Positions 1-8,209 of a stretch of 19,694 bases of DNA are shown here, one piece after another. The translations under genes were made by a program, and so were the position numbers. The first letter of the stretch is position 1, and each line of letters opens with the position of its first letter. This DNA comes from Kiritimatiellia bacterium (GTDB lineage: Bacteria; Verrucomicrobiota; Kiritimatiellia; RFP12; UBA1067), in assembly GCA_904502135.1 (NCBI GenBank), contig CAJGDE010000026.1, forward strand, positions 1 through 19,694, written 5' to 3'. The notes under the pieces are model-generated. The model saw nothing but the letters and a program-made list of their open reading frames with translations. It was not told the DNA's origin and ran no database searches.

Positions 1-378
1 ATTTTTGATTATACGGGAGTTGTCGAGGAGGTCGGGCAGACGCAGAGCTTCGGCAGCAATGGTTTTACGAAACGCGAAGTGATTGTCGGCAATGATATTG
101 ATTCGCCGAGCAAGTACCCTAACCCTGTGAAATTCACATTTAAGAAAGATAATTGTTCGCTCTTGGACTCTATAGCGAAAGGTCAGCGCGTCAAGATACG
201 CTTTGCCATCGATGGTCGCCGTTGGGACGGGCCTAAGGGCGTGGCGTATTTCGTAGATTTGACGGCGCTTAAAATCGAGGTCATGAACGCCGACGGCTCA
301 TCGACCGAGCCTGTGCCCTCTCCTGCCGAACCTGAGGCCGGCTTCGATGTTGACGCCATCGACGACATGCCGTTCTAA
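1..378 (+). CDS. DUF3127 family protein, 3' part (5' end outside window)
   Basis: The frame is open from the first base of the window, so the gene begins upstream; the GTG near 79 is an internal codon because the similarity continues before it. Visible residues fit the DUF3127 family: a small beta-rich domain with a Y-TG-VVEE opening, a central aromatic/basic stretch around the DGRRWDG segment, and an L-A-like strand (ALKIEV). A Pro/Glu-rich linker follows, then an acidic tip ending DDMPF. That tail resembles the C-terminal peptide of single-stranded DNA-binding proteins, which recruits partner proteins. DUF3127 proteins are small and of unproven function; a nucleic-acid-binding (OB-like) role is inferred from shape and tail only. 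It ends 2 bases before prmC, so the two are probably co-transcribed. Confidence 0.75.
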   Translation: MFDYTGVVEEVGQTQSFGSNGFTKREVIVGNDIDSPSKYPNPVKFTFKKDNCSLLDSIAKGQRVKIRFAIDGRRWDGPKGVAYFVDLTALKIEVMNADGSSTEPVPSPAEPEAGFDVDAIDDMPF

Positions 379-380
379 CG

Positions 381-1238
381 ATGATCTGGCGCGAAACGTT
401 AGAAAAAACGGTTTCGTTTCTCGAGTCGAAAGGCGTGCCCGACGCGACGGTGGCCTCAGAGCTGCTTGTCGCGCGGCTTCTTAAGGTGTCGCGCGGTTTT
501 CTTTCGGGCTGTCTCGACAAAGAGACGCATCCGCAGCATCTTGAGGCCATGCGCCGGGCGATGAAGAGGCTCGCTTGCGCAGAGCCTCTTCAGTATGTTC
601 TCGGGGAGTGGGATTTCCGCTCTCTTACGCTAAAGTGCGACCGCCGCGCGCTGATACCGAGACCTGAAACGGAGGAGCTTGTCACACGGGTGTTGAAGTA
701 TCTTCATTCCCGCAGTTTTCCCTCTTCTCCGTTTATCGTTGATGTCGGCACGGGAACGGGCGCCATCGCGCTTTCGCTGGCCAAGGAATACCCCTTAGGC
801 GTATATCTTGCAACCGATATCAGTGAAGATGCGATAGAACTTGCGAAAGAAAACGCCAAAGCCTGCAATCTTGAAAGCAAGGTGAAATTCGCCATCGCCG
901 ATGGGCTTGACGATTTCAGCGACCCGCAGATTTTCGATGTAATTGTTTCGAATCCGCCGTACATCGAAACCGATGTCATAGCGACGCTTGATGCGAGGGT
1001 AAAGGATTTCGAGCCGCGTCTTGCGCTTGACGGCGGCCCGTCGGGGCTTGAATTCTACGACCGCTATCTCGCTGATGCGATAAACCTTTTAAAGCCCGGC
1101 GGAGCGGTCTTTTTCGAGATCGGCGAAAATCAGGGCGAGGCCGTCCGCTCGCTCATGTTCAATTGCGGTTTCGATGATATAAAAATCGATAAGGACTATT
1201 CCGGGCATGATCGTTACGCCTATGGGATTCTTTCGTAG
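381..1238 (+). CDS. prmC: Peptide chain release factor N5-glutamine methyltransferase
   Basis: PrmC (HemK) transfers a methyl group from S-adenosylmethionine to the Gln of the GGQ motif in release factors RF1/RF2 and so speeds translation termination in the cytoplasm. The 285-residue length is normal. The N-terminal helical domain (about residues 1-75) is followed by the conserved L-I-P-R-P-E-T-E segment (91-98), the SAM-binding glycine-rich loop DVGTGTG (121-127) and the catalytic NPPY (191-194) that positions the substrate glutamine. The ATG lies 2 bases after the previous stop with no separate ribosome-binding site, suggesting translational coupling. The release-factor gene prfA, a frequent neighbour, is not visible here. 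A generic N6-adenine methylase is less likely because the LIPRPETEE segment is specific to PrmC. Confidence 0.95.
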   Translation: MIWRETLEKTVSFLESKGVPDATVASELLVARLLKVSRGFLSGCLDKETHPQHLEAMRRAMKRLACAEPLQYVLGEWDFRSLTLKCDRRALIPRPETEELVTRVLKYLHSRSFPSSPFIVDVGTGTGAIALSLAKEYPLGVYLATDISEDAIELAKENAKACNLESKVKFAIADGLDDFSDPQIFDVIVSNPPYIETDVIATLDARVKDFEPRLALDGGPSGLEFYDRYLADAINLLKPGGAVFFEIGENQGEAVRSLMFNCGFDDIKIDKDYSGHDRYAYGILS

Positions 1239-1241
1239 ATT

Positions 1242-1754
1242 ATGGGTTCTCAAGACATAATGATGGCCTCGCGCCTTTATCACATGCGCGATCTGAAGGC
1301 TGAGGTTGCTAAGCTTAAGGCTGAAAATTCCCGCCTGTCGGAAAAGCTCTCGACGCTCGAGGCCCATTTCGATATGGCGCTTTTGGCGGCAGAAGATCTG
1401 CGCTCGCTCACGGAGGGCGAAAAAATGCTCGTCGTTGACGGCTGGAATTTGATTCTCGGCTCTAAGCGAGAGGCCTCTTCGAGAGAGGATCTTTGCCAGG
1501 CCGTGCAATCGCGAATAGATTCCGGAGAGTATAAAAAAGCGTGGGTTGTTTTCGACGGGTCTAAGGAAAATGTAAAGGTGAGCGGTTCGCTCAGGCTTTC
1601 ATATACGGGCGGCGACGGAGAGCATCGCGCCGATAAGTTTATATGCGATTATATCCGCATGGCCAAATATCTCGCGATAGACTCGCGCGTTGATGTCTGG
1701 ACGAACGATAAGGATTTTCTGAAAACCGTCGATAGAATAAAAAACAGGATTTAA
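1242..1754 (+). CDS. Coiled-coil protein with NYN/PIN-like (YacP-type) nuclease domain
   Basis: This 170-residue protein has two parts. Residues about 15-45 form a charged, leucine-rich coiled coil. From about 61 a PIN/NYN-like fold begins: VVDGWNLI (64-71) matches the first acidic motif (the YacP-type V-D-G-Y/W-N-V-I), WVVFDGS (101-107) gives a second acidic residue at D105, TGGDGEHRADK (122-132) carries D125, H128 and D131, and WTNDKDF (153-159) carries the last acidic pair. The spacing of the acidic residues fits a metal-dependent RNA-cleaving domain like YacP/Rae1, but the protein is short and substrate and activity are inferred. The start 3 bases after prmC is plausible; the in-frame ATGs at 1260 and 1263 are alternatives. 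There is no obvious ribosome-binding site, so coupling to prmC is likely. Confidence 0.65.
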   Translation: MGSQDIMMASRLYHMRDLKAEVAKLKAENSRLSEKLSTLEAHFDMALLAAEDLRSLTEGEKMLVVDGWNLILGSKREASSREDLCQAVQSRIDSGEYKKAWVVFDGSKENVKVSGSLRLSYTGGDGEHRADKFICDYIRMAKYLAIDSRVDVWTNDKDFLKTVDRIKNRI

Positions 1755-1774
1755 AACACGTAAGTGGAAATCAA

Positions 1775-1780
1775 AGAAGG
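1775..1780 (+). promoter_or_regulatory. Ribosome-binding site deciding the htpG start
   Basis: A purine-rich AGAAGG lies 10 bases upstream of the ATG at 1791. The alternative GTG at 1764 has no such site and would add nine lysine-rich residues not found in HtpG proteins, so the ATG at 1791 is preferred. Confidence 0.6.
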
Positions 1781-1790
1781 AAAAAAGAAG

Positions 1791-3674
1791 ATGCAAAAAC
1801 ATGAATTCAAGGCAGAGATCGCCGAAATGCTTGATCTCGTGGTAAATTCGCTTTATTCGAAGAAAGAAATCTTTCTGAGAGAACTGGTGTCAAATGCGTC
1901 GGACGCGATTGATAAAGCCAAGTTCGCTTCTCTCACCGATAAGACCATAGACTTAGGTCATGGCGACTGGAAGATAGAAATAGCGGTCGATAAGACGGCC
2001 AAGACGCTGATGGTGTCCGACAACGGCATCGGCATGAACCTTGAAGAGCTCGAGCGGAATTTAGGTACTATCGCCTCTTCCGGCACTAAGGCTTTCCGCA
2101 AAGCGCTCAAAGAAAAAGAGGGGAGCGACCTTCCCGAGCTCATTGGTCAGTTCGGTGTCGGTTTTTACGCGGCATTCATGGTCGCAGACAAAGTAAGAGT
2201 TATTTCGAAAAAGCGCGGAACCGACGAGGCGTTCATGTGGGAAAGCGATATGACGGGCGGTTATTCCACCGGTTCGTCGCAGCGCGAAGGTTTCGGCACA
2301 AGCGTCATGATTCACCTTAAGAATGAATATGAGGAATATCTCGACGAATGGCGAATCCGCGAACTCGTAAAGAAATATTCGGACTTCATTTCCTATCCGA
2401 TCAACTATCGCAAGGTGGATATTCCCGCGGATGAAAAAGAGGAAGACAGAAAGCGCAGGGAAGAGAGCGAGGCGAAACCCCTTAATACAATGACCGCTCT
2501 CTGGAAGCGCGCCAAAAAAGACGTGAAAGATGAGGAATATGCAGAGTTCTACAAGCATCTTACGCATGATTGGGAAGATCCTTTTGAGACTATCGTCTTT
2601 TCGGGTGAAGGCCAGGTTGAGTTCAAGGCTCTTCTGTTTATACCTAAGAAAGCCACGATGGAACTTTATATGCCCAATCAGAAGCGCGGGCTTTCGCTGT
2701 ATGTGAGAAACGTTTTCATCGGCGATGATATAGAGATGCTTTTGCCAAGCTATCTTCGCTTCGTCAAGGGAGTTGTTGACTCAAGCGATTTGCCGCTTAA
2801 TGTTTCGCGTGAGATGCTGCAGGACGATGCGATCATCGCCAAGATCAAGAGCGCCGTTACGGCAAAAATCCTTTCGACATTGGAAACACTGAAGAAAGAC
2901 GAAAAGAAATTCAATGAATTCTGGGCTGCTTTCGGCACGGTTCTTAAAGAGGGTGTCTGCGTTGATTATTCGAACGCCGAGAGAATCAAGAAGCTTCTTA
3001 AGTGGCCGACGGCGCGCAACGACTCGGGTAAGGGCGTTTTTCTTGAGGACTATGTGAAGGATATGGGTTCGGAGCAGAAGGATATCTATTATCTTCTTTC
3101 CGAGCGCGAGGACGATGCGCGCAAGGCGCCCCAGCTGGAAGCCGCGCGCAAACACGGTTGCGACGTGCTGCTTTTCTGCGATCCTGTTGATGAATATCTT
3201 GCGGAGCAGCTGCGCGAATTTGACGGTAAGAAGTTCGTTGATATCGCGCGCGGCGATGTGAGTTTCGGCAGCGAAGCGGAGCAGAAAGCCGAGAAGGACG
3301 CGAATGAAAAAGCCTCGGCCGAGATGAAGGGCTTTTTAGAGGCGATGAAATCTGAGCTCGGCGAGAAAGTGTCCGATGTCAGGGTTTCTACGCGCCTTAC
3401 CGATTCTCCATGCTGCCTTGTGGCCAAGGAGAACGCGCTTTCGCCCTCGATGATTCGCATGATGAAGGCGATGAAAAACGATGTCCCCGAAGAGAAGAGA
3501 ATTCTTGAACTGAACGCTTCGCATCCCTTGGTTAAAAAGGTTTCTGAAATGAAAGGCGAAGAGCTTTCCGATGCGGTAACGCTTCTGTATGATTCGGCAT
3601 TGATCGCTGAAGGCTCCCCGGTAACCGACGGCGCGCGCTTCACAAAACTTCTTTCGGCATTGATGCTTAAGTAA
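1791..3674 (+). CDS. htpG: Molecular chaperone HtpG (bacterial Hsp90)
   Basis: HtpG is a cytosolic, ATP-driven dimeric chaperone that remodels late folding intermediates, often with DnaK. The protein is 627 residues from the preferred ATG, a normal length. The N-terminal GHKL ATPase shows ELVSNASDAIDK (31-42, with metal-binding N35), the nucleotide-binding DNGIGM (77-82), the lid segment GTIASSGT, and GQFGVGF (119-125). The middle domain includes NQKRGLSLYVRNVFI and the conserved catalytic-loop segment LPLNVSREMLQ, whose arginine contacts the ATP gamma-phosphate. The C-terminal dimerisation domain is complete. It follows the NYN-like gene by 36 bases and is followed by a separate promoter, so it may end the upstream transcription unit, although no terminator hairpin is visible after it. 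Confidence 0.97.
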   Translation: MQKHEFKAEIAEMLDLVVNSLYSKKEIFLRELVSNASDAIDKAKFASLTDKTIDLGHGDWKIEIAVDKTAKTLMVSDNGIGMNLEELERNLGTIASSGTKAFRKALKEKEGSDLPELIGQFGVGFYAAFMVADKVRVISKKRGTDEAFMWESDMTGGYSTGSSQREGFGTSVMIHLKNEYEEYLDEWRIRELVKKYSDFISYPINYRKVDIPADEKEEDRKRREESEAKPLNTMTALWKRAKKDVKDEEYAEFYKHLTHDWEDPFETIVFSGEGQVEFKALLFIPKKATMELYMPNQKRGLSLYVRNVFIGDDIEMLLPSYLRFVKGVVDSSDLPLNVSREMLQDDAIIAKIKSAVTAKILSTLETLKKDEKKFNEFWAAFGTVLKEGVCVDYSNAERIKKLLKWPTARNDSGKGVFLEDYVKDMGSEQKDIYYLLSEREDDARKAPQLEAARKHGCDVLLFCDPVDEYLAEQLREFDGKKFVDIARGDVSFGSEAEQKAEKDANEKASAEMKGFLEAMKSELGEKVSDVRVSTRLTDSPCCLVAKENALSPSMIRMMKAMKNDVPEEKRILELNASHPLVKKVSEMKGEELSDAVTLLYDSALIAEGSPVTDGARFTKLLSALMLK

Positions 3675-3684
3675 AGTTGCATAA

Positions 3685-3713
3685 GTGACTAATGTGCGGA
3701 AATTTGATATAAT
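3685..3713 (+). promoter_or_regulatory. Sigma-70-type promoter, probably giving a leaderless mRNA
   Basis: The -35-like GTGACT (3685-3690) and a perfect TATAAT (3708-3713) are separated by 17 bases. The -10 element ends only 8 bases before the ATG at 3722, so transcription should start at or within a couple of bases of the start codon. No Shine-Dalgarno sequence lies between them. Confidence 0.7.
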
Positions 3714-3721
3714 CAACGGTC

Positions 3722-5050
3722 ATGAAGTTGGAATATATTTCAAAATCTGAATATTGCCGCAGGTATATGCGGTATCTTGGCGCTGCGAAAACGGCGCGCA
3801 GAAGCTATTTTGAGAGTTTAAAACTTCTTGAATCCAAAGGGTTCAAGGAGATATCGTCTTTCAAAACCCTGAAACCCGGCGATAAGGTCTATCGTGGGTA
3901 TGGCGATCGTACGATTATGGCCGCGGTCATCGGAAAGAAGAAAATTTCCGAAAGCGGAATTAAAATCGTGGGTGGTCACACCGACGCGCCGCGTCTTGAT
4001 CTTAAGCCGAGGCCTCTTTATGAGAAGGGCGGCTATGTTTATTTTGATTGTCACATCTACGGCGGCATCAAGAAATATCAGTGGCTTACGCTTCCGCTTG
4101 CGCTTTATGGAACGATCGTGAGAAAAGACGGCTCGAAAGTAGACGTAGCGATCGGCGACGGGAGTGACGACCCGGTATTTATGATTTCAGATATTCTCCC
4201 CCATCTTGGTAAGGATCAGGAGAAGAAGAAGGTCAATGAGTTTTTCCCGGCGGAAGATCTCGATGTCGTCTGCTGGACGAGCGGTGAAAAACCGCTCGAA
4301 GCGCTCAAGGCATATTTGAAGAAGAAATATAAGGTCAGCGAAGAGGATCTTCTTTCGGCGGAGCTTGAGATAGTACCCGCTGGAATGCCGCGCTACGTAG
4401 GGCTTGATGAATCGCTCATCGCGGGCTATGGCCATGACGACAGAGTCTGCTCGTTCGCCGCCTTGACCGCGCTTTTAGACGCGGCGCAGAAGACTCCTGA
4501 AGTTACGGCCTCAATGCTCATGTGCGACAAGGAGGAGGTCGGCTCGATGGGCGCTACGGGAATGCAAAGCTCGTTCTTTGAAAATACCGTGGCGGAATTT
4601 ATCGAACGCCAGGAGAAAAATCCCCGCGACATCATGGTAAGACGCGCTCTTGAAAAAAGCTCCATGCTTTCTGCTGATGTGACGGCTATAGCCGATCCGC
4701 ATTTTCCGGATGTCGATTCGACGGGCAACAGCGCGCGCTTCCACAAGGGGCCTTGCGCCTCAAAGTATACCGGAGGCGCTTCCAAGGGCGGCGCGAGCGA
4801 TTGCTCGCCGGAGTTCGTTGCGAAGATCCGCAAGATCATGGATGACGGCGGCGTCGTTTGGCAGATGGCTGAATTAGGCAAGATGGAGAAGGGCGGCGGC
4901 GGCACAATTTCGCAGTATATGGCCCGTTTCGGCATGGATGTTCTTGATATGGGCACGGGCCTTTGGAATATGCATGCGCCATGGGAGCTTGCCAGCGCCT
5001 TTGACTGTCACGAGACATACAAAGCATACAGCGCGTATTTAAGAAGTTGA
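3722..5050 (+). CDS. apeB: M18 family aspartyl aminopeptidase
   Basis: M18 peptidases are cytosolic dodecameric di-zinc enzymes that remove acidic N-terminal residues from peptides. The 442-residue length is typical. The metal and catalytic residues appear in the expected order: GGHTDAPRLDLK (84-95) with zinc ligand H86 and catalytic D88, GYGHDDR (235-241) with bridging D239/D240, DKEEVGSMG (269-277) with the general base and zinc ligand E271/E272, and the C-terminal MHAPWE with zinc ligand H418. No signal peptide is present, so it is cytoplasmic. Two symbols are used for this family (apeA and apeB); which applies is uncertain. The start follows its own promoter directly. It is 30 bases upstream of the Tat-exported oxidoreductase run, which might be read through from here because I see no terminator or good promoter in the gap. 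Confidence 0.92.
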   Translation: MKLEYISKSEYCRRYMRYLGAAKTARRSYFESLKLLESKGFKEISSFKTLKPGDKVYRGYGDRTIMAAVIGKKKISESGIKIVGGHTDAPRLDLKPRPLYEKGGYVYFDCHIYGGIKKYQWLTLPLALYGTIVRKDGSKVDVAIGDGSDDPVFMISDILPHLGKDQEKKKVNEFFPAEDLDVVCWTSGEKPLEALKAYLKKKYKVSEEDLLSAELEIVPAGMPRYVGLDESLIAGYGHDDRVCSFAALTALLDAAQKTPEVTASMLMCDKEEVGSMGATGMQSSFFENTVAEFIERQEKNPRDIMVRRALEKSSMLSADVTAIADPHFPDVDSTGNSARFHKGPCASKYTGGASKGGASDCSPEFVAKIRKIMDDGGVVWQMAELGKMEKGGGGTISQYMARFGMDVLDMGTGLWNMHAPWELASAFDCHETYKAYSAYLRS

Positions 5051-5080
5051 AAGACACCTAAAAGAAAGAAATGACAAAAG

Positions 5081-6622
5081 ATGAACATTAATCGTAGAAG
5101 TTTTCTGTTGGGTTCGGCCGCGGCTACTGCGCTCGCGGGTTGCGGCACGACAAAGATGGGGCTGCGTCCGCTTCAGCCCGGGCAGAAGCGCCGTATTGCG
5201 ATGATCGGTTACGGCATTCAGATGCGCACGGCACTTGTTCCGCAGTTCCTCGGCAATACTTCGTTGTCGAAAAAGGTGCGCGATATGGTCGAGATCGTCG
5301 CCGTTTGCGATTGCGACCGCGTGCGTGCGGCCGCGGGCGCCAAGCAGGTCAACGATGCGTACAAGACGAACAATTGCAAGGCGGTTGCAGATTTCCGCGA
5401 TATCCTTAAAGATCCCACGATCGATATGGTCTGCATCGCAACGCCCGATCACTGGCACGCTTACATGTGCGTCGAGGCGATGAAGCACGGTAAAGATGTC
5501 TACTGCGAAAAGCCTCTTACTTTCAGTGTTGAAGAGGCGAAGAAGGTTATCGCCGCGCAGAAGAAGTACGGCCGTGTTTTTCAGGTGGGCTCGATGCAGC
5601 GCAGCTGGTCGAAGCTTTCTGAATTCTGGGTCGCCTGCATGATCGTTCGCAACGGCCTTATCGGCGATGTGAAGTATGTCGACGCGAACTTCGGCATTGG
5701 CGGCAAGAAGCTTGGCGGCCCTTCCCATCCGATTCGCTTTTTCAACGATCCCGTGAACGCCGCGAAAGAAGGCGCGCCCAATCCCGATGTCGACTGGAAC
5801 ATGTGGCTCGGGCCGGCGAAATGGAGGCCGTATTCTGATCAGCTCGCTCCTCGCGGCGTAAATCATTTTTACCCGATGTTCTGGCGCTTTGATGATGACA
5901 TCGGAACAGGCTATAACGGCGACTGGGGCGCACATCACCTCGATATCGCTCAGTGGGGTCTTGATATGGATCGCAGCGGTCCTTATAAAATCATCCGCTC
6001 CGACGAGCCGTACTCCACCGATCTTTATCATGGCGCGCGTCGTCAGTACGGCATGAAGATGCTCTTTAAAAAGCCTTATGGTGATGTTGAACTTTACCAC
6101 GGTCCTTTCGGAACTTGGGGAACGGTCTTCTACGGCACCGATGGCATTGTCGCTGTCAACCGCGGCAAGATTGCCGTTTGGCAGGGCACCGGCCTTGTCA
6201 AGCCCACGGCTGAAGTGAGAAAGGCCCTTCAGGACGCCACGTTCATGAAGGATAAGATCGTTGCCGAATCAGTCGGAAAGGATTACGGCACCGACGCTAT
6301 CGTCAAGACCGATAACCGTCTCGCCAAGGCCCTTGACAAGCTTATGTCTTATTACAAACTCAACGATGCCAAGGTTCAGCTTTACCGCTCTGAAAACCAG
6401 GTGCAGAATTTCGTAGAGTGCGTGGAGTCCCGCAAGCTTCCTGTTTCAGACGCCGAAACCGGTGCCAGAAGCGGTGTTTTGTGCGTCCTTTGCAATATGT
6501 CGTATCAGTATGATACCGGCTTTGACTGGGATGGCGACAATCTTGAGCTCGTCGGGCGCAATGAAAAAGGTCTTTCGTTCAAGCGTGATGTCTACCGCAA
6601 CGGTTGGGATATCGTCGTTTGA
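5081..6622 (+). CDS. Tat-exported Gfo/Idh/MocA family oxidoreductase (lipoprotein)
   Basis: This is a nicotinamide-dependent sugar/polyol oxidoreductase of the Gfo/Idh/MocA family, predicted to act outside the cytoplasm. The N-terminus is a twin-arginine signal (NRRSFLL, residues 4-10) running into a lipobox LAGC with C21, so it is probably lipid-anchored. The Rossmann domain shows AMIGYG (40-45) and the acidic end of strand 2 (VCDCD, 75-79). CEKPL (142-146) carries the family's catalytic Lys144, and GDWGAHHLD (280-288) carries the conserved Asp/His pair of the substrate site. At 513 residues it is longer than cytoplasmic relatives (about 350), as usual for the exported subfamily with an enlarged C-terminal domain. 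Export by Tat fits a protein that must fold around its NAD(P) before export. It heads a run of four Tat proteins. The exact sugar substrate cannot be read from sequence. Confidence 0.9.
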   Translation: MNINRRSFLLGSAAATALAGCGTTKMGLRPLQPGQKRRIAMIGYGIQMRTALVPQFLGNTSLSKKVRDMVEIVAVCDCDRVRAAAGAKQVNDAYKTNNCKAVADFRDILKDPTIDMVCIATPDHWHAYMCVEAMKHGKDVYCEKPLTFSVEEAKKVIAAQKKYGRVFQVGSMQRSWSKLSEFWVACMIVRNGLIGDVKYVDANFGIGGKKLGGPSHPIRFFNDPVNAAKEGAPNPDVDWNMWLGPAKWRPYSDQLAPRGVNHFYPMFWRFDDDIGTGYNGDWGAHHLDIAQWGLDMDRSGPYKIIRSDEPYSTDLYHGARRQYGMKMLFKKPYGDVELYHGPFGTWGTVFYGTDGIVAVNRGKIAVWQGTGLVKPTAEVRKALQDATFMKDKIVAESVGKDYGTDAIVKTDNRLAKALDKLMSYYKLNDAKVQLYRSENQVQNFVECVESRKLPVSDAETGARSGVLCVLCNMSYQYDTGFDWDGDNLELVGRNEKGLSFKRDVYRNGWDIVV

Positions 6623-6651
6623 TGGAAAATGTAAAATAATAACCGAAAAAA

Positions 6652-6657
6652 AAGGAG
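6652..6657 (+). promoter_or_regulatory. Consensus Shine-Dalgarno (AAGGAG) for the second oxidoreductase
   Basis: A perfect AAGGAG sits 7 bases before the ATG at 6665 in an A-rich gap. It shows that this organism uses canonical ribosome-binding sites, in contrast to the leaderless starts at 3722, 16583 and 16691. Confidence 0.85.
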
Positions 6658-6664
6658 TAAAAAA

Positions 6665-8209
6665 ATGCAGTTAAATGCTTCAAGAAGAGGATTCCTTTAC
6701 GGAATGGCTGGCGTTGCGGCGCTTGGCACAAGCGGATGTTTTTCAATAGGCCGCAAGGGCGGAAAGATTCGCCTTGCCGCTGTGGGTATCATGGGCAAGG
6801 GCTTCTCGGACTGGTATCCGATGGTCAAGTCGGGCAAGGCGGAGCTTGTCGCGATTTGCGATGCTGACGCGATGCAGGTTCCCGCCGCGCAGGCTCAGCT
6901 TAAGAAGATGGGTTCGCTCCTTGATCTTTCCAAGATTCCGTTCTTCACCGATTACCGTAAGCTTCTCGACAACGCTTCGAAGATTGGTATCGAGGCGATG
7001 ACGATTTCTGGCCCTGACCACATGCACGCTCCTGTGGCGATCCCCGCCATGAAGCAGGGTATTCATGTATATGTTCAGAAGCCTCTCGTGCGTACGCTTT
7101 GGGAACTCGAATACTTTGGCCGCACCGCGCGTGATAATGGCGTTTGCGTTCAGATGGGCAACCAGGGCAGCGCTCTTGACGGGCTCCGCCGCTGCGCGGA
7201 AGTTCTTCAGTCCGGCATTCTCGGCGATGTAAAGGAAGTTCACGTTTGGACGAACCGCCCCGTATGGCCTCAGGGTTTGAGCGCTGCGGCCGCGACCAAG
7301 GGTGCCGCCGACGCTATTCAGAAGGGTCTCGATTGGAATTCCTGGATCGCCACCGCCAAGATGCGCAACTTCAAGGGCGCGTACAAGCCGGGTCAGAAGG
7401 GCTATGATCCGTGGAATCTCTGCCAGAACGTCTATCATGCGTTCAGCTGGCGCGGCTTCTTCGATTTCGGCGCCGGCGCTTTCGGCGATATGGCCTGCCA
7501 CACGATGAACCTTCCTTTCCGCGGTCTTGAGCTTGGCGCAGTCGAGTCGGCTGAGATGATTGAAGTTTCCGAGTGGAACGATATCACCTATCCGATGAAG
7601 TCCATCGTAAAGATGGTTTATGCCGAGCGCGAATCAAAAGTCCGCCCTGGCGTTAAACTTCCTAAGGTGAACTTCTTCTGGTATGACGGCGATCTTAAGC
7701 CGAAACCTGAAATCATGCCTACCGTCATCGCCGCTCAGGGTAAGGTTCCCAATACCGGCTGCTTCATCATCGGTTCGAAGGGTGTCGTATGCTCGACGAA
7801 TGACTACGGCGGGCAGAGCTTCATCTCGCTTAACGGTGAGAAGAAGGTTGTTGACATGTTCAAGCACGAGGCTTGCCAGGCCATTGCCCGCACGATTCCG
7901 TTCCGCCGCGACGCTGCTGACGGAAAGGCGGACGGTCCCGGAGCTGCCGCCGTTTCTGCAGATGGTCACTACATCGAATTTCTCGATGCCATCAACGGCC
8001 AGGGTCCGATCTATCGCGATACCCATTCACGCTGCTTTTCGGACGTCGAATTCTGCATTCCTCAGATGGAAGGCATACTCGTCGGCTGTATGGCTCAGCG
8101 CATGGGCAAGGGCGTCAAACTCGCTTGGGATTCAAAGAAGCAGTTGTTTGACAACGCCAAGGCCAATTCCTTCATCAAGCCTTACATCCGCGAAGGGTAC
8201 GCGTTCTGA
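6665..8209 (+). CDS. Tat-exported Gfo/Idh/MocA family oxidoreductase, QKP variant
   Basis: This is a second oxidoreductase of the same superfamily (514 residues), clearly divergent from its neighbour. The Tat signal SRRGFLY (6-12) leads to TSGC with C25, a weaker lipobox. The Rossmann start is AAVGIMGKG (38-46), followed by VAICDAD (62-68). The site equivalent to EKP reads VQKP (137-140): the catalytic Lys139 is kept but the Glu is Gln, a pattern I associate with a subgroup of exported oxidoreductases. GDMACHT (274-280) supplies the Asp/His pair. The stop overlaps the ATG of the next gene (TGATG), so the two are translationally coupled. Having two non-identical oxidoreductases in one operon suggests two redox steps or two substrates, for example oxidation followed by re-reduction; this is inference. 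Confidence 0.88.
   Translation: MQLNASRRGFLYGMAGVAALGTSGCFSIGRKGGKIRLAAVGIMGKGFSDWYPMVKSGKAELVAICDADAMQVPAAQAQLKKMGSLLDLSKIPFFTDYRKLLDNASKIGIEAMTISGPDHMHAPVAIPAMKQGIHVYVQKPLVRTLWELEYFGRTARDNGVCVQMGNQGSALDGLRRCAEVLQSGILGDVKEVHVWTNRPVWPQGLSAAAATKGAADAIQKGLDWNSWIATAKMRNFKGAYKPGQKGYDPWNLCQNVYHAFSWRGFFDFGAGAFGDMACHTMNLPFRGLELGAVESAEMIEVSEWNDITYPMKSIVKMVYAERESKVRPGVKLPKVNFFWYDGDLKPKPEIMPTVIAAQGKVPNTGCFIIGSKGVVCSTNDYGGQSFISLNGEKKVVDMFKHEACQAIARTIPFRRDAADGKADGPGAAAVSADGHYIEFLDAINGQGPIYRDTHSRCFSDVEFCIPQMEGILVGCMAQRMGKGVKLAWDSKKQLFDNAKANSFIKPYIREGYAF

Noticed and set aside
79..81. GTG at 79 as the start of the DUF3127 gene
   Set aside because: The frame is open back to base 1 and the upstream residues match the family, so the start lies outside the window.
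1764..1790. GTG start for htpG nine codons upstream
   Set aside because: No ribosome-binding site precedes it and the added lysine-rich residues are not part of HtpG; they come from the purine-rich leader.
5051..5080. Promoter or Shine-Dalgarno for the first oxidoreductase
   Set aside because: The gap is A-rich with AAAGAAAG but contains no clear -10/-35 pair or GGAG; read-through from the aminopeptidase gene is the simpler explanation.
5039..6100. 353-codon open frame on the minus strand
   Set aside because: It is the reverse-strand shadow of the first oxidoreductase, His/Arg/Ala rich and without family features.
6743..7501. 252-codon open frame on the minus strand
   Set aside because: It mirrors the codon bias of the second oxidoreductase and has no domain of its own.
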